Shown here one piece after another: positions 11,717-25,345 of a DNA stretch of 64,000 nucleotides. Below the pieces are notes generated by a model, which saw only the letters and a list, made by a program, of their open reading frames with translations, was not told the DNA's origin and did not search any database. A program made the translations under genes and the position numbers. Position 1 is the first letter of the stretch; each line of letters opens with the position of its first letter. The DNA comes from Trichostrongylus colubriformis (Eukaryota; Nematoda; Chromadorea; Rhabditida; Trichostrongylidae): contig OZ022261.1 in NCBI GenBank assembly GCA_963978905.1, positions 34,022,102 to 34,086,101 on the forward strand, given 5' to 3'.

Positions 11717-12394
11717 ACTCCAGAAAATTGTAAATACTAGTAAAAAAGTTTCCATGACGAACATTGCTACACAAAAGAGTACGATTTAACTTAACTCACA
11801 TGTTTTACACTAACACAGATGCAGATCTGTTGTGAGGCAAATGAGGCAATGCAGTTCTGTTCAGCCTCCTATTGAAGGTATCGTTGCTGGGTCATCCCCA
11901 AGGTTAACGTCATGCAGAGGGAGTGCACATGTCATTTACTGCATCGAAATCTTCGAATTCATGAATGTTTTCACATTAGCGAGCTAGCCAACATTGATGG
12001 ATATGAAAATCTCTATCAGTTTTTCAGATTTCAAGAGGCAGAGAACTTTTCCAGTTCATTGATGGATCGCGCTACAGCTTGCGGGATAGGAAAGATACAT
12101 GAGCTGCGTGACGTGACCGTTTGAATCCTCACAGAAACTATGGACGTGTTGCAACTATCTACTATATGAGCCAATTACGATTTTCCCTGTTCTACGTCGG
12201 GGATTACTGAAATCCGTCCCGGTCCTCAGTCCTCTCGGCGATGCCTGGCGGTGTTACACTATTTAACAATGGCTCTGGCGATATTTATCACAAGGAGATC
12301 CTTGATACCTGAATTTCAGCTGGATAAAAGTCAACGTATGGTGAAGCTTGCAAAATTTTAGGTCACTCAAATCATTGTTTCGCCTTATAAGCTT
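11717..12394. other. Unassigned DNA
   Basis: This stretch lies between the foldback element and the palindromic MITE. A plus-strand frame at 11912-12124 is open but shows no motif or clean splice structure. Nothing is supported. Confidence 0.35.
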
Positions 12395-12726
12395 TGAAAG
12401 CACACTTCGCCATAATCGGATGGGTCGATTTGCTCTCCCAGGACGGCAGATCCTTGGGCAACCAGTCAGGCTGCACCTTTTTCGCGCTGCCACGGTACGC
12501 TATCACTGCGCTACACCTGCTCAAAACCACTCTGACCCCACCCATTTTGCTCAGTTGACCAATAAGGGAGCTTAAGTGGGTGGTGTCGAAGTGGGTTCGA
12601 GCAAGTGTAGCGCCATGATAGCGTACCGTGGCGACGCGAAAAAGACGCAGCCTGACTAGTTACCCAAGGATCTACTGTTCCAAGAAGGTAAGTCGACCCA
12701 TCTGTTTATCGCGGAATCAGCCTTTT
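12395..12726. mobile_element. Palindromic MITE family B, copy 1
   Basis: The whole element is a near palindrome. Its two halves (GTCAGGCTGCACCTTTTTCGC inward from about 12468, and the complement around 12640-12660) pair, and its outer ends match CGCGATAA..GATGGGTCGA. It is homologous along its length to 38496-38833, including the central CCCACCCATTTTGCTCAGTTG. No coding content. Confidence 0.8.
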
Positions 12727-14050
12727 AATGATACAATCTTTGTGATGGACAATTCACAACAACTGCTGAAGTTTGGATTTCCCTGGATTTCGTCGAACAT
12801 GAGCAGACAACTCGTGCTGTCGATTATCTCCTCCCCAGGGCAAATCAAAAGGTTTGCTGAGATAAACGTGGTGCAGCCGAAAGAAAGCGCATAGGGCGTG
12901 CCGTGTTCTCCCACTCTTTCGTTTATGATGCCTTGCCTGTTTAACTGCATTCAATTAATGAGAACTAGGTGAAAAAACTTTTCAAGGTTGTATTGCATAG
13001 CTACCACTGAATCTGGATGCAGAAGAAAACATGGAACGATCGAAGCAGGTCGGACCGGGCATCGATGGTGAGGGCTCGCTATACTAGAATTCGGTAACAG
13101 TAAGTCTATCGAAGAATAATTCTCTTCAGCAAAGCCACTATGTACTTTGTAACAACCAGAAGTGATGTGATCAACAACTGCTCCTACGTGAGAAACGTAT
13201 ACCTAATTCTACCTCATCATAGCCTCTAACTGACAGCCCCTGTTTTCACTAAGCTGGATTTGTGTGGCACTGAAAAATCAACCAAGGTAAGCCAGGGCTA
13301 GATGTCAGCCGGAAACTGGTGCCTAGATGTACTGGTTCATGGTTCAGATACAGGAAGAAGTGAGTGTTAGGTGTCAGAGAATTGAACAAAGACTCTTTCA
13401 TTCAAATGTTACATGTTTACAGCAACAGATGTCACTTTCTTACAGATTAATTTGACCATGGTATCTGCACGTCGTGATTTTTTCGTCAAGCGCTCACGGC
13501 TGCGAACCGGTCATCTCCCGCAGCTTTTCTCTTTCACTTTTCGAAAAAGCGCCTCCATACTGTGGCGAAAAATGCTTTGACAAATGATATTGCAGAAACC
13601 GGTTCACATTCCTTCTCAATCTCTGTCTCTGCTCTTGGGCACTATTTATACAGCATCAATTGCAACCCCCACCACGCTGCTTCAAATCTTCAAATATGAG
13701 AAGGCAAAGGAGGAACCACAAAAGGTTAGCTCGACTACCATTACACTGAATTCGGCCTTTCGTCCCACGAAATCCCTCAAATAATTTCTCACACGAACTT
13801 TATGTTATAATGCCAGTAGTCCAGCGGACTGATTCAAGGGTTACGAAAGCAGTTAATCGAGAAAGTGATTGTACAGAGCCATTACCACAACTTGTACTTA
13901 CGCATTATAATTGCTTGAAAGTGAGCAACTTTTCAATTACAATGGCAGTGCATCTTCCTCACATCTTTTTGAATGCGATGCTTTTGAAGTTAATCACAGG
14001 TGTCTGAGGCATATACGGTTTTCAATCACATTACAAGGTATATTAAATTT
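12727..14050. other. Intergenic DNA downstream of the collagen gene
   Basis: No gene is supported. This is the 3' flank of the collagen gene, which is transcribed leftward. Short open frames (for example 13584-13784) have no motif. Confidence 0.4.
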
Positions 14051-14056
14051 TTTATT
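14051..14056 (-). terminator. Poly(A) signal of the collagen gene
   Basis: AATAAA on the minus strand, about 100 bp downstream of the collagen stop codon. It is the first such hexamer and lies in an AT-rich stretch. Confidence 0.75.
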
Positions 14057-14154
14057 TAGCTTTGCTTGTTCGGAAAGACATAAGTCGCTCAGCGAACAAA
14101 AAGAAAATGAAGAGGTTCTGTGGCACAGGATATTGAGTGAATCGCGGTGCTCGC

Positions 14155-15235
14155 TTAATAACCGGGAGCGGTGCGAGGTGGAGGGCAGTGATCGCATCCT
14201 CCTGAAAATAATTATATACTTGAGGGCGATGCTTGAAATGGTACTTTGTCAAACTTTTGGTACCATTGTACTTTTTCAAAAGGAAGACTGTCAACTCACC
14301 GGCTGGTCCAGTTTCTCCATCTGGTCCATTGTCTCCGTTGGCTCCGGGCTGTCCAGGAGCTCCTGCAGCTCCGTTGTCTCCAGGAGGTCCTTGTGGTCCT
14401 GGTTGGCCGGGTTGTCCATCAGATCCGGGCTGTCCATCGGGTCCGGGAGGTCCTTGAGGTCCAGGTGGTCCAGGAGGACCGTTGGGGCCGGGAACCTCGT
14501 GAAGTTGTCCGGGAGCACCAGGAGCTCCTGGGTTTCCTGGCTGTCCGTCATTTCCGGGTGGTCCAGGTGGTCCCTGAGGTCCTGGTGGTCCAGCCTGTCC
14601 TGGTGCTCCTGGCTGTCCATCTGCTCCAGGGTTTCCATTGGGTCCCTTGGGTCCTGGGTTTCCAGGTGGTCCAGCGGGTCCATCGGGACAATCGAAGCAG
14701 AAATCGTGTGGGGGAGCAGGAGTAGCCGGTGGTCCGTCAGGTCCATCCTTACCAGGTGCTCCAGGTTGACCATCAGCACCATCTTCACCGTTGGGTCCTG
14801 GAGCTCCAGGAGGACCAGCGGGTGACACTCCACAACCACAGCAAGCTCCAGCAGAGGCAGATTCGAAACTGCCTTCGACACCTGCTGAGGAGTATCCCGC
14901 TTGACGGCGGCTTCTGAGAGCTCCTCCAGAAACCTTGGCAAGCACCTGAAGGAGTTTGATTGAAGGGAATATAACAAAGTCTAACAACTTTTGAAATGGA
15001 AGCTAGAAGTGCAGCTTACCTGTGTCCGAGTCACCTCTCGCCAGATATTTCCGGAGCGAGATTTGCAGAAGTCGACCTCACTTTGCATAACCGATTGCAT
15101 GTGCTGCATGTAGTTATAGAGCATCGGTACTGATATGACACACACAAGGGTGGCCATTGTGGAGATGGCAACACCGAAAAAGGCGACTCTGCGAAGAGAG
15201 TTAGCCTCAATCTCAAGCTCCTTCTCACTGCTCAT
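14155..15235 (-). CDS. Cuticle collagen (nematode, complete, 3 exons)
   Basis: This structural collagen is secreted by the hypodermis into the cuticle. Exons on the minus strand are 15235-15020, 14945-14300 and 14201-14155; introns are 74 and 98 bp with GT/AG ends, giving 302 residues. The N-terminal 72 residues carry an uncleaved-type signal/membrane segment (about 17-40) and WREV. A subtilisin-type processing site, RSRR, follows in exon 2. A short Cys cluster ([14 protein letters not shown]) precedes the first Gly-X-Y block. An interruption with CFDC separates this from the longer Gly-X-Y blocks, and the C-terminus is CDHCPPPR then TAPGY. This order (N-domain, processing site, Cys-flanked split triple helix, C-terminal Cys pair) is that of nematode cuticle collagens; the Cys pairs form inter-chain links. 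The tiny last exon is needed to reach the canonical C-terminus. The exact orthologue cannot be assigned because the family is large. Confidence 0.96.
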
Positions 15236-15248
15236 CTGCAAATGATGA
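15236..15248 (-). promoter_or_regulatory. Putative trans-splice acceptor abutting the collagen ATG
   Basis: CATCATTTGCAG lies immediately before the ATG on the minus strand. It has the form of a 3' splice site with no upstream coding exon, as expected where a spliced leader is joined to an outron. The alternative is an undetected 5' untranslated exon. Confidence 0.6.
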
Positions 15249-18200
15249 TTTGAGAGCTAAAAAAGCTTTGTGCACGAGACGACAATGAGGAGCGTGTTGA
15301 TAGATTGCCCTAATGTGATCGATCACTAAGGATGTTCTGAAAGTGCACGAAAGTACGTATCGGGTAACTCCATTTCAGCCTCCACAAATTATGTGCAAAT
15401 GAGCTAGCATATAACAGCGACAATGAAAATTTCCGACTATATATGTATAACACAGGGAGGATTTCAGAGTTACAGTAAGATAACGGTATGGAGGTGTCGA
15501 AATGATGATTGCCAAGAAGAATGTACCACATATAGAGGCTATCACAAGAATGGTGAGATGACCTACCGTTGTAGTGCAGGATGCAATACCCACCTGGTAC
15601 CTCCCTGAGGCGAGTTGCCTTTTATAGTCGAGTAGGGCGGTGATTCCGTGGCGAGACGACGACGAAATAGCGTGTAGTGCTCGTGAAACTTGGCGATATA
15701 GCGCACGATTCGATAAGACGACAGGCCAAGGTCGACGTTTGATGCCGACGGGTTCCTTGTTTGTAAGCATGCTAATGTTAATTAAGGACGAAATCAACGT
15801 TCTTCACGGAACAACCTGAATTTCAATTTAGTGCAGAGTTTTGTAAAGGTTTGATACGCATACAGCAGAGGTCGGTCAGATGTCGACGTGGCTCTCCACT
15901 GAAACAAAACAATGTGCCAAACTGACTTCGAGGCATGGTTCTTCACATTATTCTTAAAATTTTTATCTTGAAACTAAGTCTATTTGATTCCTAACAATTG
16001 CCATTTCACCAAGTGTTAAGATCGTATATGACCACAGACGATGTCAAGGTGCTCTCCGTCCCACCAAAGCACTTTGGCCGAAGCATAAACTCAGAGTGAA
16101 GGATTCTGACAGAGTGTTTGCTATGGTTATTGATGGTAAAAGCGTTCAAACACGTTTGTGATTGGTTTTCTCGACTTTTTTCCAATTCTCAAAAATTTAA
16201 AAGCCGTGTACTCGCCTGTCAGCCACTCGGGTGTGCAAACGTATTCTGGAAAAAACTTCACCGATTCGGTCATTTATGGATTCCCTGTGTTCTTTGAGTT
16301 TTCAGGCCGTTAAGGCTGTCAATATTCCCAGTTTCATCTCCATACTCATGATGTCAAAGGAATTACTGCGGTAGGTATGACGTTCTTTTCTTTTGATTTG
16401 AATGAGAATTGCTTGAGTACCGACCCCTATTATCGCTGTTATCAGTCATAAATCAAAACTTTTATTTGACCGAATCGAAGTTCGGTTCAGGAGCATGCTT
16501 GCTAAAACGAACACAGGGTTCCACCTGAAACGTGTCCGAAAAACCGTTACCGAAGTGATGGTGAATTCAGAGAATACGCCGATAGTTCCGCATTTCCGAA
16601 AAGGGAGGCGATCAATTTTATTCGTGTAGTGTTTCTCTAAGGAATACCGTAATCAACTTGTAATCGGCTCTAATTAAACACACACATTTTTCATCAGATC
16701 GGATGGTATTTATTCAGGGTTGAAATACGATTGTTATAACGGTAATAGATAGCATGCGCAATAGCACACTCGTGGCACGCGACCACCGTACGCAGTTTTC
16801 CCGTCTGCCAGCAGTGGGTCATTATGTCCAACGTTGACACGCTATGATGTGTTTGTCTAGCGGCTGGTTAACATGTGCCACGGCGATGTTTCCTCTTTTC
16901 AGTTTTTTTAATTGCAGTCCTTCTTTGCAGCTTGTATTTGAGTACCACGAGTAATTTCATAGCTGTATCACAGTCTCTTGTCACAGGTGATACAGTCAAA
17001 AAGGACATGAAATGGGCTTGGGCATTCTCTCACATTTTCGCCAAGAGTTTGTGATGGCCTATCTCTTTCAGGGTTCTCCTTTTTTCGAGAAAAAGGCGCC
17101 AAGGTCAGGTTCAGTCCATATTCAATGTAACAAATATGCGAATTCTTCAACAGGGAGCCGCTCTCCCTGTGTGATGTTTCCCCGCAACACTTACGCACAC
17201 ATGCAGAGACAGTGCACATGCCCGTTGCTATCTCGCCAAGGACGTCGTTAGCCATACCGCACAACAACCTATCAAACACCAGCCTTCGACTCTTGGAAGT
17301 CGCCAAATTAACTCTGTCCGACATTCAAGGTCTATTGGACCTGAACCTGGCACCTGACTGTGATTTCGTATATGTCATATATAGCAGGTCCATACCTATA
17401 CGTAGATAAACATAGTTCAATCAAAAGCCTGTGAGCGCAAAATCACGATTTCGATCAGCGCGCATTAAATTATGCCCTGTTTTGATGAAGCGTTTTCTAG
17501 ATTGACGGCATTTCCAGCGCACACGCTGTCTACTGGCTTTCACCTCCACCTTCTCCTTCCTCCCGGCGGTGGCCCTTGCTTACATTACCATACATGCAGA
17601 TAAAACATAAACATTTTAGATCCACTAGACGCTAGCCTTTAAATCGATGTGTAATATCGACGTCACAGATGCGAAAGGGCATGATGGGCGATCACGGTCG
17701 CAACCAACCCACCCCGATTTTTCTCTCTGAACTGACAAAAGAAGAAGTCCAATGCCTTCGATCGCTGGACACTAGCCGGAACCGAGATCAACCAGTAAAA
17801 CAATGCACTTGGCCAAGATTAGTCATCTGTCAATGTAAAACATGTTTCATAGCTGCTCAACCACTCAAATACCATTCATAAGGGAACTTGGATGGTTCCA
17901 GGATAACTTTCAGGATGAAAGCTCCACATGTTTAGGCCTACCTTTGCATTCCTACGGCTTTCAGTCTCTCAAATGTAAATTATATTAACAACCGCAGAAA
18001 AATCGCAGGTGGTGAGGGGAGACCGCATAATCCTGCTGCTTATGCGAAGTTGAACAAGGATCATGCTCATAAATCGTTTGTCATAACATTACCCTTCGAA
18101 ACTTGTCCTCGTGAAAGCCCTGACTGGAGTGATGAGATGATCGGAATCTTGTTACATTATCAATATGTCTTCTATGACTTCAGAAACCTTTCCTAGTTAC

Positions 18201-20779
18201 TTCTGAGTGAAAATGCATAAGCTTTATGCGAAATGTTTAAAAGTTCCATTGTTATTTGTTGGACTATTCTCCTCGGTCTTTCATTGGAATCTCATACATT
18301 GTGACGCACCAAGATCAACAGATGTCGCAAGATTCTTGTATGTTCAGGAAAGCTTTCTTTTCCATTTCAAAAAATGCCAATAAGTGTGCACGATAGCGCC
18401 TGGTGTGACAGTAAGTACATAACACCATGGGCGCACAAGAAATGTAATTGTGATTTTCAATAAAAAAAAATCTTTCACACTTTACAGGCATCCACGACTC
18501 TTGATAGGGTGTATCGGTGGACTGAGCGAATCAAGCGTTTGGTGAATTGCACGCATCAGCTGTATAGCAATTTTATAGACCCATTTGAACCCTTGCTATA
18601 GAGTACTTCAAACTATGAATAGTCCTTCTCAAACTTTCGGTGAGCTTGAAAATTCGGAGCACAGCTGCAAAATCTATATTTTCGCCATTTGATCCCAATT
18701 TCAATGTTGTAACTGAAGAGCTTTTAAGGTAAAGTGTGCATACAGTAAGTTCTTTCAACGTTGAACGTTGAGCTGTTGATGAACCGATGTAAAGTAGTAA
18801 GTACATCTGGACGGATCACATTACTTCGTCACAGACGCAATGCCAAGGTTAACTTATCAGCAAGTAAACACCAAAACTTTGAAAGTTGATTGCAACAACA
18901 GGAACCGCTGCAAGAGGCACTTGTTTACATTGTGTTTGTTTAGAGTTTAACCTTGATAGACTAGTGGATTTACTGGCTGACCCTTGAAATGGGACCAGTG
19001 TTTAGGGTAATTTATCGTGGAGGCAATGCGAGCAAAGGGAGCATGTTGTGGTAGGGGTATTGTAGGAGCAAGCGAAAGGCTACTCTCGAGGTAGCACTTC
19101 ATTCGTGTCATCCTTTCAAGCCCAGCGCTGAAACATTGGAGCGTTTAGTGATGCTCAGAGCTGTCATGCTTTGCTTTTTTAGATTTTTTTTTGAAGAACT
19201 GGGCCACTGCCATCTGCAATGTTTAAGACTAGTTGGTAATGTTGCCTGCAACTCGCAGTGTTCGCTGTTTTTTGAGTCGAATCTCTCAACAGTTCAATGG
19301 GGTTGGTTCGTAGGATCTGGTATATAAGATGCAGATCTGTGTTTTCATTTGAAACTCTACCGCCTTTTCGCTGAACCTTTGATGAATGTCTCAAACCTGA
19401 ACCGCTTCGCTCTTCACTATACCCCGCGGTGAATCATCTACAGAAAATGTAGCTACGCCAGAACATTCATCAGCAACCACAAAATGATTCCTCTAACTAG
19501 CAAGTTAATTGCGATTCCCGAAATCTGGACCGGAATGACTGCACGGTAAAATGTTATTGCAGAAGGATAGAAATTCTTTTGATCGTTTTACTTCTTTTCT
19601 GCTCCAACTATCACTACCTCATTGGCTATGTGACGTAGGTAATGAAACGTCGACGACGAACAGTTTTCTCACAGCGTGCCGAGGTGGAACCGAAATTTGA
19701 GCCATGGGTGTCGTAAAAACGAAAAACTAGCGTTATCTCTCGTCGAACTCGTTGCTGTAGACCACTAAGACATTACTGTTTCAGCAAAGTTAGGGAACGG
19801 CGTGACAATCAGGGAAGTCTCTGCTAAACCGAATTGTAAGCTTCTACAGAGTTTCAAATTTGTCCAATTGCTTGAGGATATATGGCTCGACTTTCGCTGA
19901 CAAAGCGGTTTCTAACGGGCTTGTGCGCGGCTTGTTTGACGATGCGGCACAAAGTGCGACTTTCGGGTGTATTTGTGGGGCGCTTCAAATGCGCATATAC
20001 CAGCGGGTCGGGGATTGAGAATGGCATGTTAATCGTCAAGGACGGTATGCGTTTGAAACGATCAGGGCAAAGAGAAAACCAGAGAAGGTCATCGCACTTC
20101 TATGCGTCAATTGGGCAACTGTGGTGGCAGAGAGGAGGTTTCGATAGCTGCGTTTCTTTCTCGTACTACACCCTACTTTCGATCGTGATGAATGGCAAGG
20201 AAGGGTTCATGGAGAGAAGGGAATATTTGGTTAAAATACTACTTGTATTTGTTGTATGAGCCACATTGTGCACTCTTGTACATAGCTTGAAAAGGCTTTC
20301 CGAACTTCTGCATAAGTGTGACCATGTGTGCCAGCAGTTTTTTTTAATTATCGTTCCTTCCCGCATACAACGCAGAGGACAACGTATTCAGTAGCTAGCG
20401 GAACCACTCACTGAAGAACTGCTGCGCTATGCCTCGTCATCTGCACGTCGCTCTCTCACTTAGACTAAATCCTTTTTTCCTCGTCTGTTCGACGCGTACA
20501 GATAATAATCAGAGGGTGAAATTACAAATGACAACGATTGAGACATTACCAAAGCAATAGACGGGCAAAAACCATCCTGCTGTCAAGCCAAATGAATTAC
20601 CACAGATGTTACCGATGAAATAAAAATCAGTAATATAAACCGCCAATAGTTCATATTCCGGGCAAGAGGAAAGAAACAGCATCATTTCACCTGCTCTACT
20701 TCGGAGCTAACACAATGAGTTACACTGAGAAATTGGCTTAGGTGGCATGGTGTAGCACTGATGCGATTAAACGCTTCTC
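15249..20779. other. Unassigned DNA upstream of the collagen gene
   Basis: About 5.5 kb without a supportable gene. The part next to 15249 should contain the collagen promoter, but no clear TATA box stands out. Longest open frames (17324-16968 minus, 19882-20259 plus) have no recognised motif, no plausible splice partners and composition like the surroundings. No repeat with a second copy in the window was noticed. Confidence 0.4.
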
Positions 20780-20840
20780 ACTTCGATCAAAATTTCGATC
20801 AAAATTTTCTTCGATCAAAACTTCGATCAAAATTTTCTTC
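20780..20840 (+). repeat. Short tandem repeat of CTTCGATCAAAATTT units
   Basis: Four to five imperfect copies of CTTCGATCAAAA, some followed by TTTT, run head to tail. Confidence 0.75.
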
Positions 20841-21230
20841 AAACTATGTGATCATAGGTGAGTTTTTTGCATAAAGGTGAATTCTGAGTTAGCAATTTTC
20901 TAATGTCGCTCCTTCCTGCGTTACAAAGGGCATCGCCTTCGTTCAACATACTTTGAAAAAAAGCAAAAACTGACCAATTCGAACAATAGGGTTCAGTTCA
21001 GGGATGGAAGAAAGATCATGGTGAATCATGTGCGAAGGGTTCAAATCCATTTACAGTTTCTTCATCAAAATCAACAATATAATTAATGCATAGATGCGTG
21101 ACACTTTTCAAAAATTCCAGTAAATCCCCAAAAAAATGATTCACAACTCTCCATCTCATAATTTGTGAAGTATGCGGAAGGTTTTTCCTGTAAAGTTTGT
21201 CTGCAATAATGCTTTTTACCGGTGTGTATC

Positions 21231-21385
21231 TTTACGTCAAGGTTTCGCACCGCGGCATGCAGCCTGCGATGCACGCAAGTTGTGGGTGCCGCAGTAGCTG
21301 GGTCCTAAAGTGATTACGTGGTGGTGCTAGGGGCGCAGTATGCAGCGACATCGCGGTGCGAAAACCTTACGTATGGATTCACACC
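21231..21385. mobile_element. MITE family C, copy 1
   Basis: Inverted ends: GGTGTGTATCTTTACGTCAA at 21231 pairs with the complement of the right end (..TTACGTATGGATTCACACC, ending 21385), followed by GGTTTCGCACCGCGG on both sides. It is related to 28165-28402, which has GTGTGTACCTTTATGTCAGG at its end. No coding content. Confidence 0.7.
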
Positions 21386-24300
21386 TTTTGACCCCGAGAG
21401 AGGACGAGTTCTCAGTAATGTACTGAAAGCCATAAGTAGGTGCCGGTTAAGGTGGCGCTGATCTGAAACTTTCTCGATCAATTTGATCATCAATTATTTG
21501 TGTCTTGCATATTCGAGTAGTGGTACAGTGAGTTGTACTTAATAGTAGGACCATTTGAACTGGTAATGTTTTGCTTTTCAAGAACGAGAGCTTCCTTCAT
21601 TACATCCACTTTTAGAAATTGAAACTTCACTAGCGATTTGGCTTCATGTATAGCGTGACATTCGTTATTGCCAGTTAGACAGGTACTTTTTGTACGAAGA
21701 ATTTATGGCATCCGTCTAAGCATTCACGTGATTTCATGTCTTTCTTACCACCAAAAAGCCGCTGAGGCATGCCTGCTGCTGAACATTAATCACGATATAT
21801 CCAGAAGACATAGACATGCAAACACTGAAGGGCGGACACGCGCCACCTATCACATACATAGGTATACAGGCAATTGGTACTATTCAATAGTGGATTGATA
21901 GTTTTACCCCGTCATGTGACCAGTGGGAACAATTTAGTGCCAAAACTTTTTGATCCTGACGTCTCCTTTTTTTATCAAAGCTCATCTGGGAAGTGTGCCA
22001 TTTGGACAGGGAAGTGCACACCCATCAGCGCGATGGGTGCGAGCTGAGCGCCAAACTAGTCGAGTCCTGAAGTCATTGCGCCTTGAATAAATCTTATGAC
22101 GCCGTCACCGTTTCAAGACCCAACAAATTGGTGACACCCGTAGCTCGCGCCGCACGGCGCGACGCAAATTGCCTTTGCAAATGGCACGCATTCGTCTTAC
22201 CAGGAAATGAGTGACTACAATCAGTAAGAAATCATGATGTGAAACATAATGCTCTTGGTCCTGTATTCCTCGCCTATCTACTCACCTGATTGAAGTCGGT
22301 GAATTGAGAGCAATAACCATTTACGTCGATTCTGGAAGCTCACACATCGTACTTGCAGATTCTCATTGGGCAAGTACTCCTACGTGGCACACGATGTTTA
22401 AAGATGCACAAAAAGAAAACCAATACAAGGAGCCTGAAGTCACACGCATAAACAGCAAAACAATGCTGAAACAGAAGAATATTAATGCAAGCAAACGGAC
22501 TATGATTTGAGATAAAAGGACTTAAGGTGACGGTGTAAGATACCTGTATGGAGCAGCTCTGAGTGACGGGATTCTGCCCACACCACAAAGGCTCTGTTCA
22601 CAAGGAAGCGCAGTCTGGTGCAAGGACCAGATCGATAGGCAAGTTTTTTTTTCAAATTTTTTCAGACATTCTTGGAGTTACATTTAGCATATGCTTCTCC
22701 AGATGAAATAGGCTACTGGGTCCGAGATCGCTAATCAAACCAGGAAACCTGAAAGTGAAGAGGCCCGCTGAATGTGAAGGGGCCCCCAGAGGGGTTTAGC
22801 GTCAAGCTCGTTCAAGTCGGGAACCACAAAATCATAAAACCCTATTTCATTTACTCGTTCTCCTGCCGGTTGGGCACAAACACCCAACTGCAACTTTCTC
22901 AGTAGGATAATCTCAGCATTGTTACTGGATAAAAGCGTTTGCAAATGCTTGACCAATCTTCCTGTAGCGGCTTTTCGTCTGACCAGAGAGTAGCTCGTTT
23001 GTTAGAGAAAACAATTTGTGTGGCTTGCGAGTAGAATGAAACATTGCCGAAAGCTACACACTTCATAAGCAAACAGTCGGCATTTCAAATGTGGAAATAA
23101 TGATGAGCGAATGGACACTGTACAAAAAAGTTCCAGTAGTCAGGAGGGCTTTAATCCACGCAACGATCCTCGGGTGACTAGTCCCAAATATAAGAGGGTA
23201 TCGGTATGATGAAAAGCCGTGTCAAACGTCTCCACAATGTCCACATAAACACATCAAAGCACCATTTTGTAACTAACTTAGCAATGTCAAGAACTATGCC
23301 TAACGATTGCGATTAGACGGGCAAAAATGTGATGCTAGGATCGCGCATTACGTTGAGGACTCCCAGAACTCACTGAACTGAGGATACTGTATGTGCTGTT
23401 GGTGAGCTGCTAAAAACTGATCTGTGAGAAGGTCGATGGACATATTTGCACCATTTCCTACTCTTATACTATGAGGTTGTTCAAAAAGTATCCGCCGTTT
23501 CAGAATCCCAATTTTGGAAGATACGGCTTTGCTCAAACAGAAGCGTTCACAACGAAACAAAATTTTTTGGTGCACGAACTGTGACTTGCATGCCCTTGGT
23601 GGAGTGAATATTTTCAAATTCAAAGTTTCAAATCGAACCCTCCAGACTTGTCCATCATCACTTCAAGGTAACCGGATCAGTAGCGGACATAGCAGCACTA
23701 CCAGCACGATTCTGGAATAAACAGGACTTGCAAACCTTGGAGACAAGAAGAATGACGCATCTGGCCTTACTCTTCTTTTCCATTCAGAAAGATTCCGGCA
23801 TTCGAAGAGCAATCTGTTTTATAAACCAGTGCAATGAAACACCCTGAACTTCCTACGAACCTTTTATCCTAAAGTTACCCTGAAACATTAGTTTCAGGAT
23901 GTCATCCTTGGTGAAATGCAAAGGTTTGCAAATGTGAGTAAAAGTGAGGTCTGTTTTTTGAAGAGCTATGCCTCAAACATGTGAAGTTCAAGATTTTCTG
24001 CAGTGCGTGAATGTTTTACCAATAACCTTTAGATAGACAGTTCCTTCAGCGACGAAATATTCTTTGAAGTAGAACCGATAGTATAAGTCAAATAAAAGAT
24101 GAACGAAATCGTGACAAAGCTTACATACGTCAAGGAGTCACAAGCTCCCTCAGCCAGATACATGAATGGTTTTATCTGATTCAATTAACAACCCCATGTA
24201 AATGAGAATTTATTGAAATAAAAGAGCATGTACACAACTACAACATCAAATTAATATGTAACACTGCAAGAAATCCAGTGGTAAACTCGTCTTCGCTTTA

Positions 24301-25039
24301 AAACTGCTGCTGAGGTTCATCTACTGGCACCACAGGACCTGATGATGCTGCAGGAACTAGCTTTCTGTCGTCTACGTATCTAAATTATGAATTCTTTAGT
24401 CAAAGGAAACAGGATCAAGCCGGTATAGACTAGGGACAGAATAATCACATGAAAGACTGGATTAAACCGCAGCCCTTGAAACTCATAAGACACATCTATT
24501 TTTACGAGAACAAGCAAAGAGTTCCGAATTAGCCAATGCGGAGCTCTTTGCTGCTAGTGTATACCCTTAGGACGTCTTCGTGCTCCCTCAGCTCTGTGGT
24601 GCCGGCGACATGGCGTACTGCGCTGCCTCACGTCCGGTACCAGCAGTCATCCCGGCACCAGCGCAGAGTGTGAAGGCCGCCTGAGGAGTTGTGGTGCCAG
24701 TGCTCCACGTGGGCTCGCTGAGCCGTACCCCCTCTATCCACATGCACTAGTCATCCAGACCATCCACTGCTCACTCTCTTTAAACACACCTTTACAGGGT
24801 GTCATGCGATCCCTCCCAACCGAAAACTTCTAATAACTGTCAATTCGAAAGGTTACCGAAGGCAGACCCACAAAAAGGGAATGTTCCGAAAAGAGAAAGC
24901 ACTGTCGCCTTGTCTGCATACGCATAAATTCCCCTTTCTGGTTAGAACACCGCGAACGGCACATGACTACTGGATTTGAGGTGTAGTCTCGATATTGGGA
25001 TTTTGAACCACGACGAGTCGCGTGCGATGTGTGTGAGCT
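21386..25039. other. Unassigned DNA with transposon traces
   Basis: No gene is supported. ATGAGGTTGTTCAAAAAGTA at about 23470 resembles a mariner-type terminal repeat, but no matching end was found. A GC-rich patch at about 24590-24700 (GGTGCCGGCGACATGG, then AAGGCCGCCTGAGG) resembles the repeats around 31640-32440. Confidence 0.35.
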
Positions 25040-25345
25040 CGGGGCCAGGGTCAAGCCTCCGTCGAGGAGTCCTGACAGGTGGGGGTTGTATTTCGTCCGT
25101 TGGGATGGGAGGGGGTCGTAATCGTTGAAGTAGGCAGTGATCAACGGAATTTTTCAAGATGAGGGGTCCAAAGTGTAAAAGGGGAGATGTGATAACACTA
25201 ACTGGGTTCGAAGTCGAAACTAATTCAGCTCATTGTTAGTCATCGTGGAACCTTCAAGCTGGCGCGATTCACAAGCCGGTCAATGCCGATAACCCTTTCG
25301 TTGGTCCGCTGGCACCAAAACCACTTACACAGACACCTCCGAGAT
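25040..25345 (+). repeat. Dispersed repeat family A, copy 2
   Basis: Homologous to 35750-36020: both contain CAGGGTCAAGCCTCCG, AGGAGTCC/AGGAATCC, GGGGTCGTAAT, TAGGCAGTGATCA and AAAGTGTAAA. They also share the GGCGC(G/A)ATTCACAA and TTGGTCCGCTG(G/A)CACC section seen at 6705-7040. It breaks off at a T-run near 25340. Confidence 0.75.

Noticed and set aside
14052..14299. 80-residue tail read from the collagen exon through the intron
   Set aside because: A good donor (GTGAGT) and a downstream exon giving the canonical C-terminus explain it better.
14291..14977. Long plus- and minus-strand frames overlapping the collagen gene (for example the Leu/Asp-rich 228-codon frame)
   Set aside because: They are frame shadows of the Gly-X-Y codon repeat, not separate genes.
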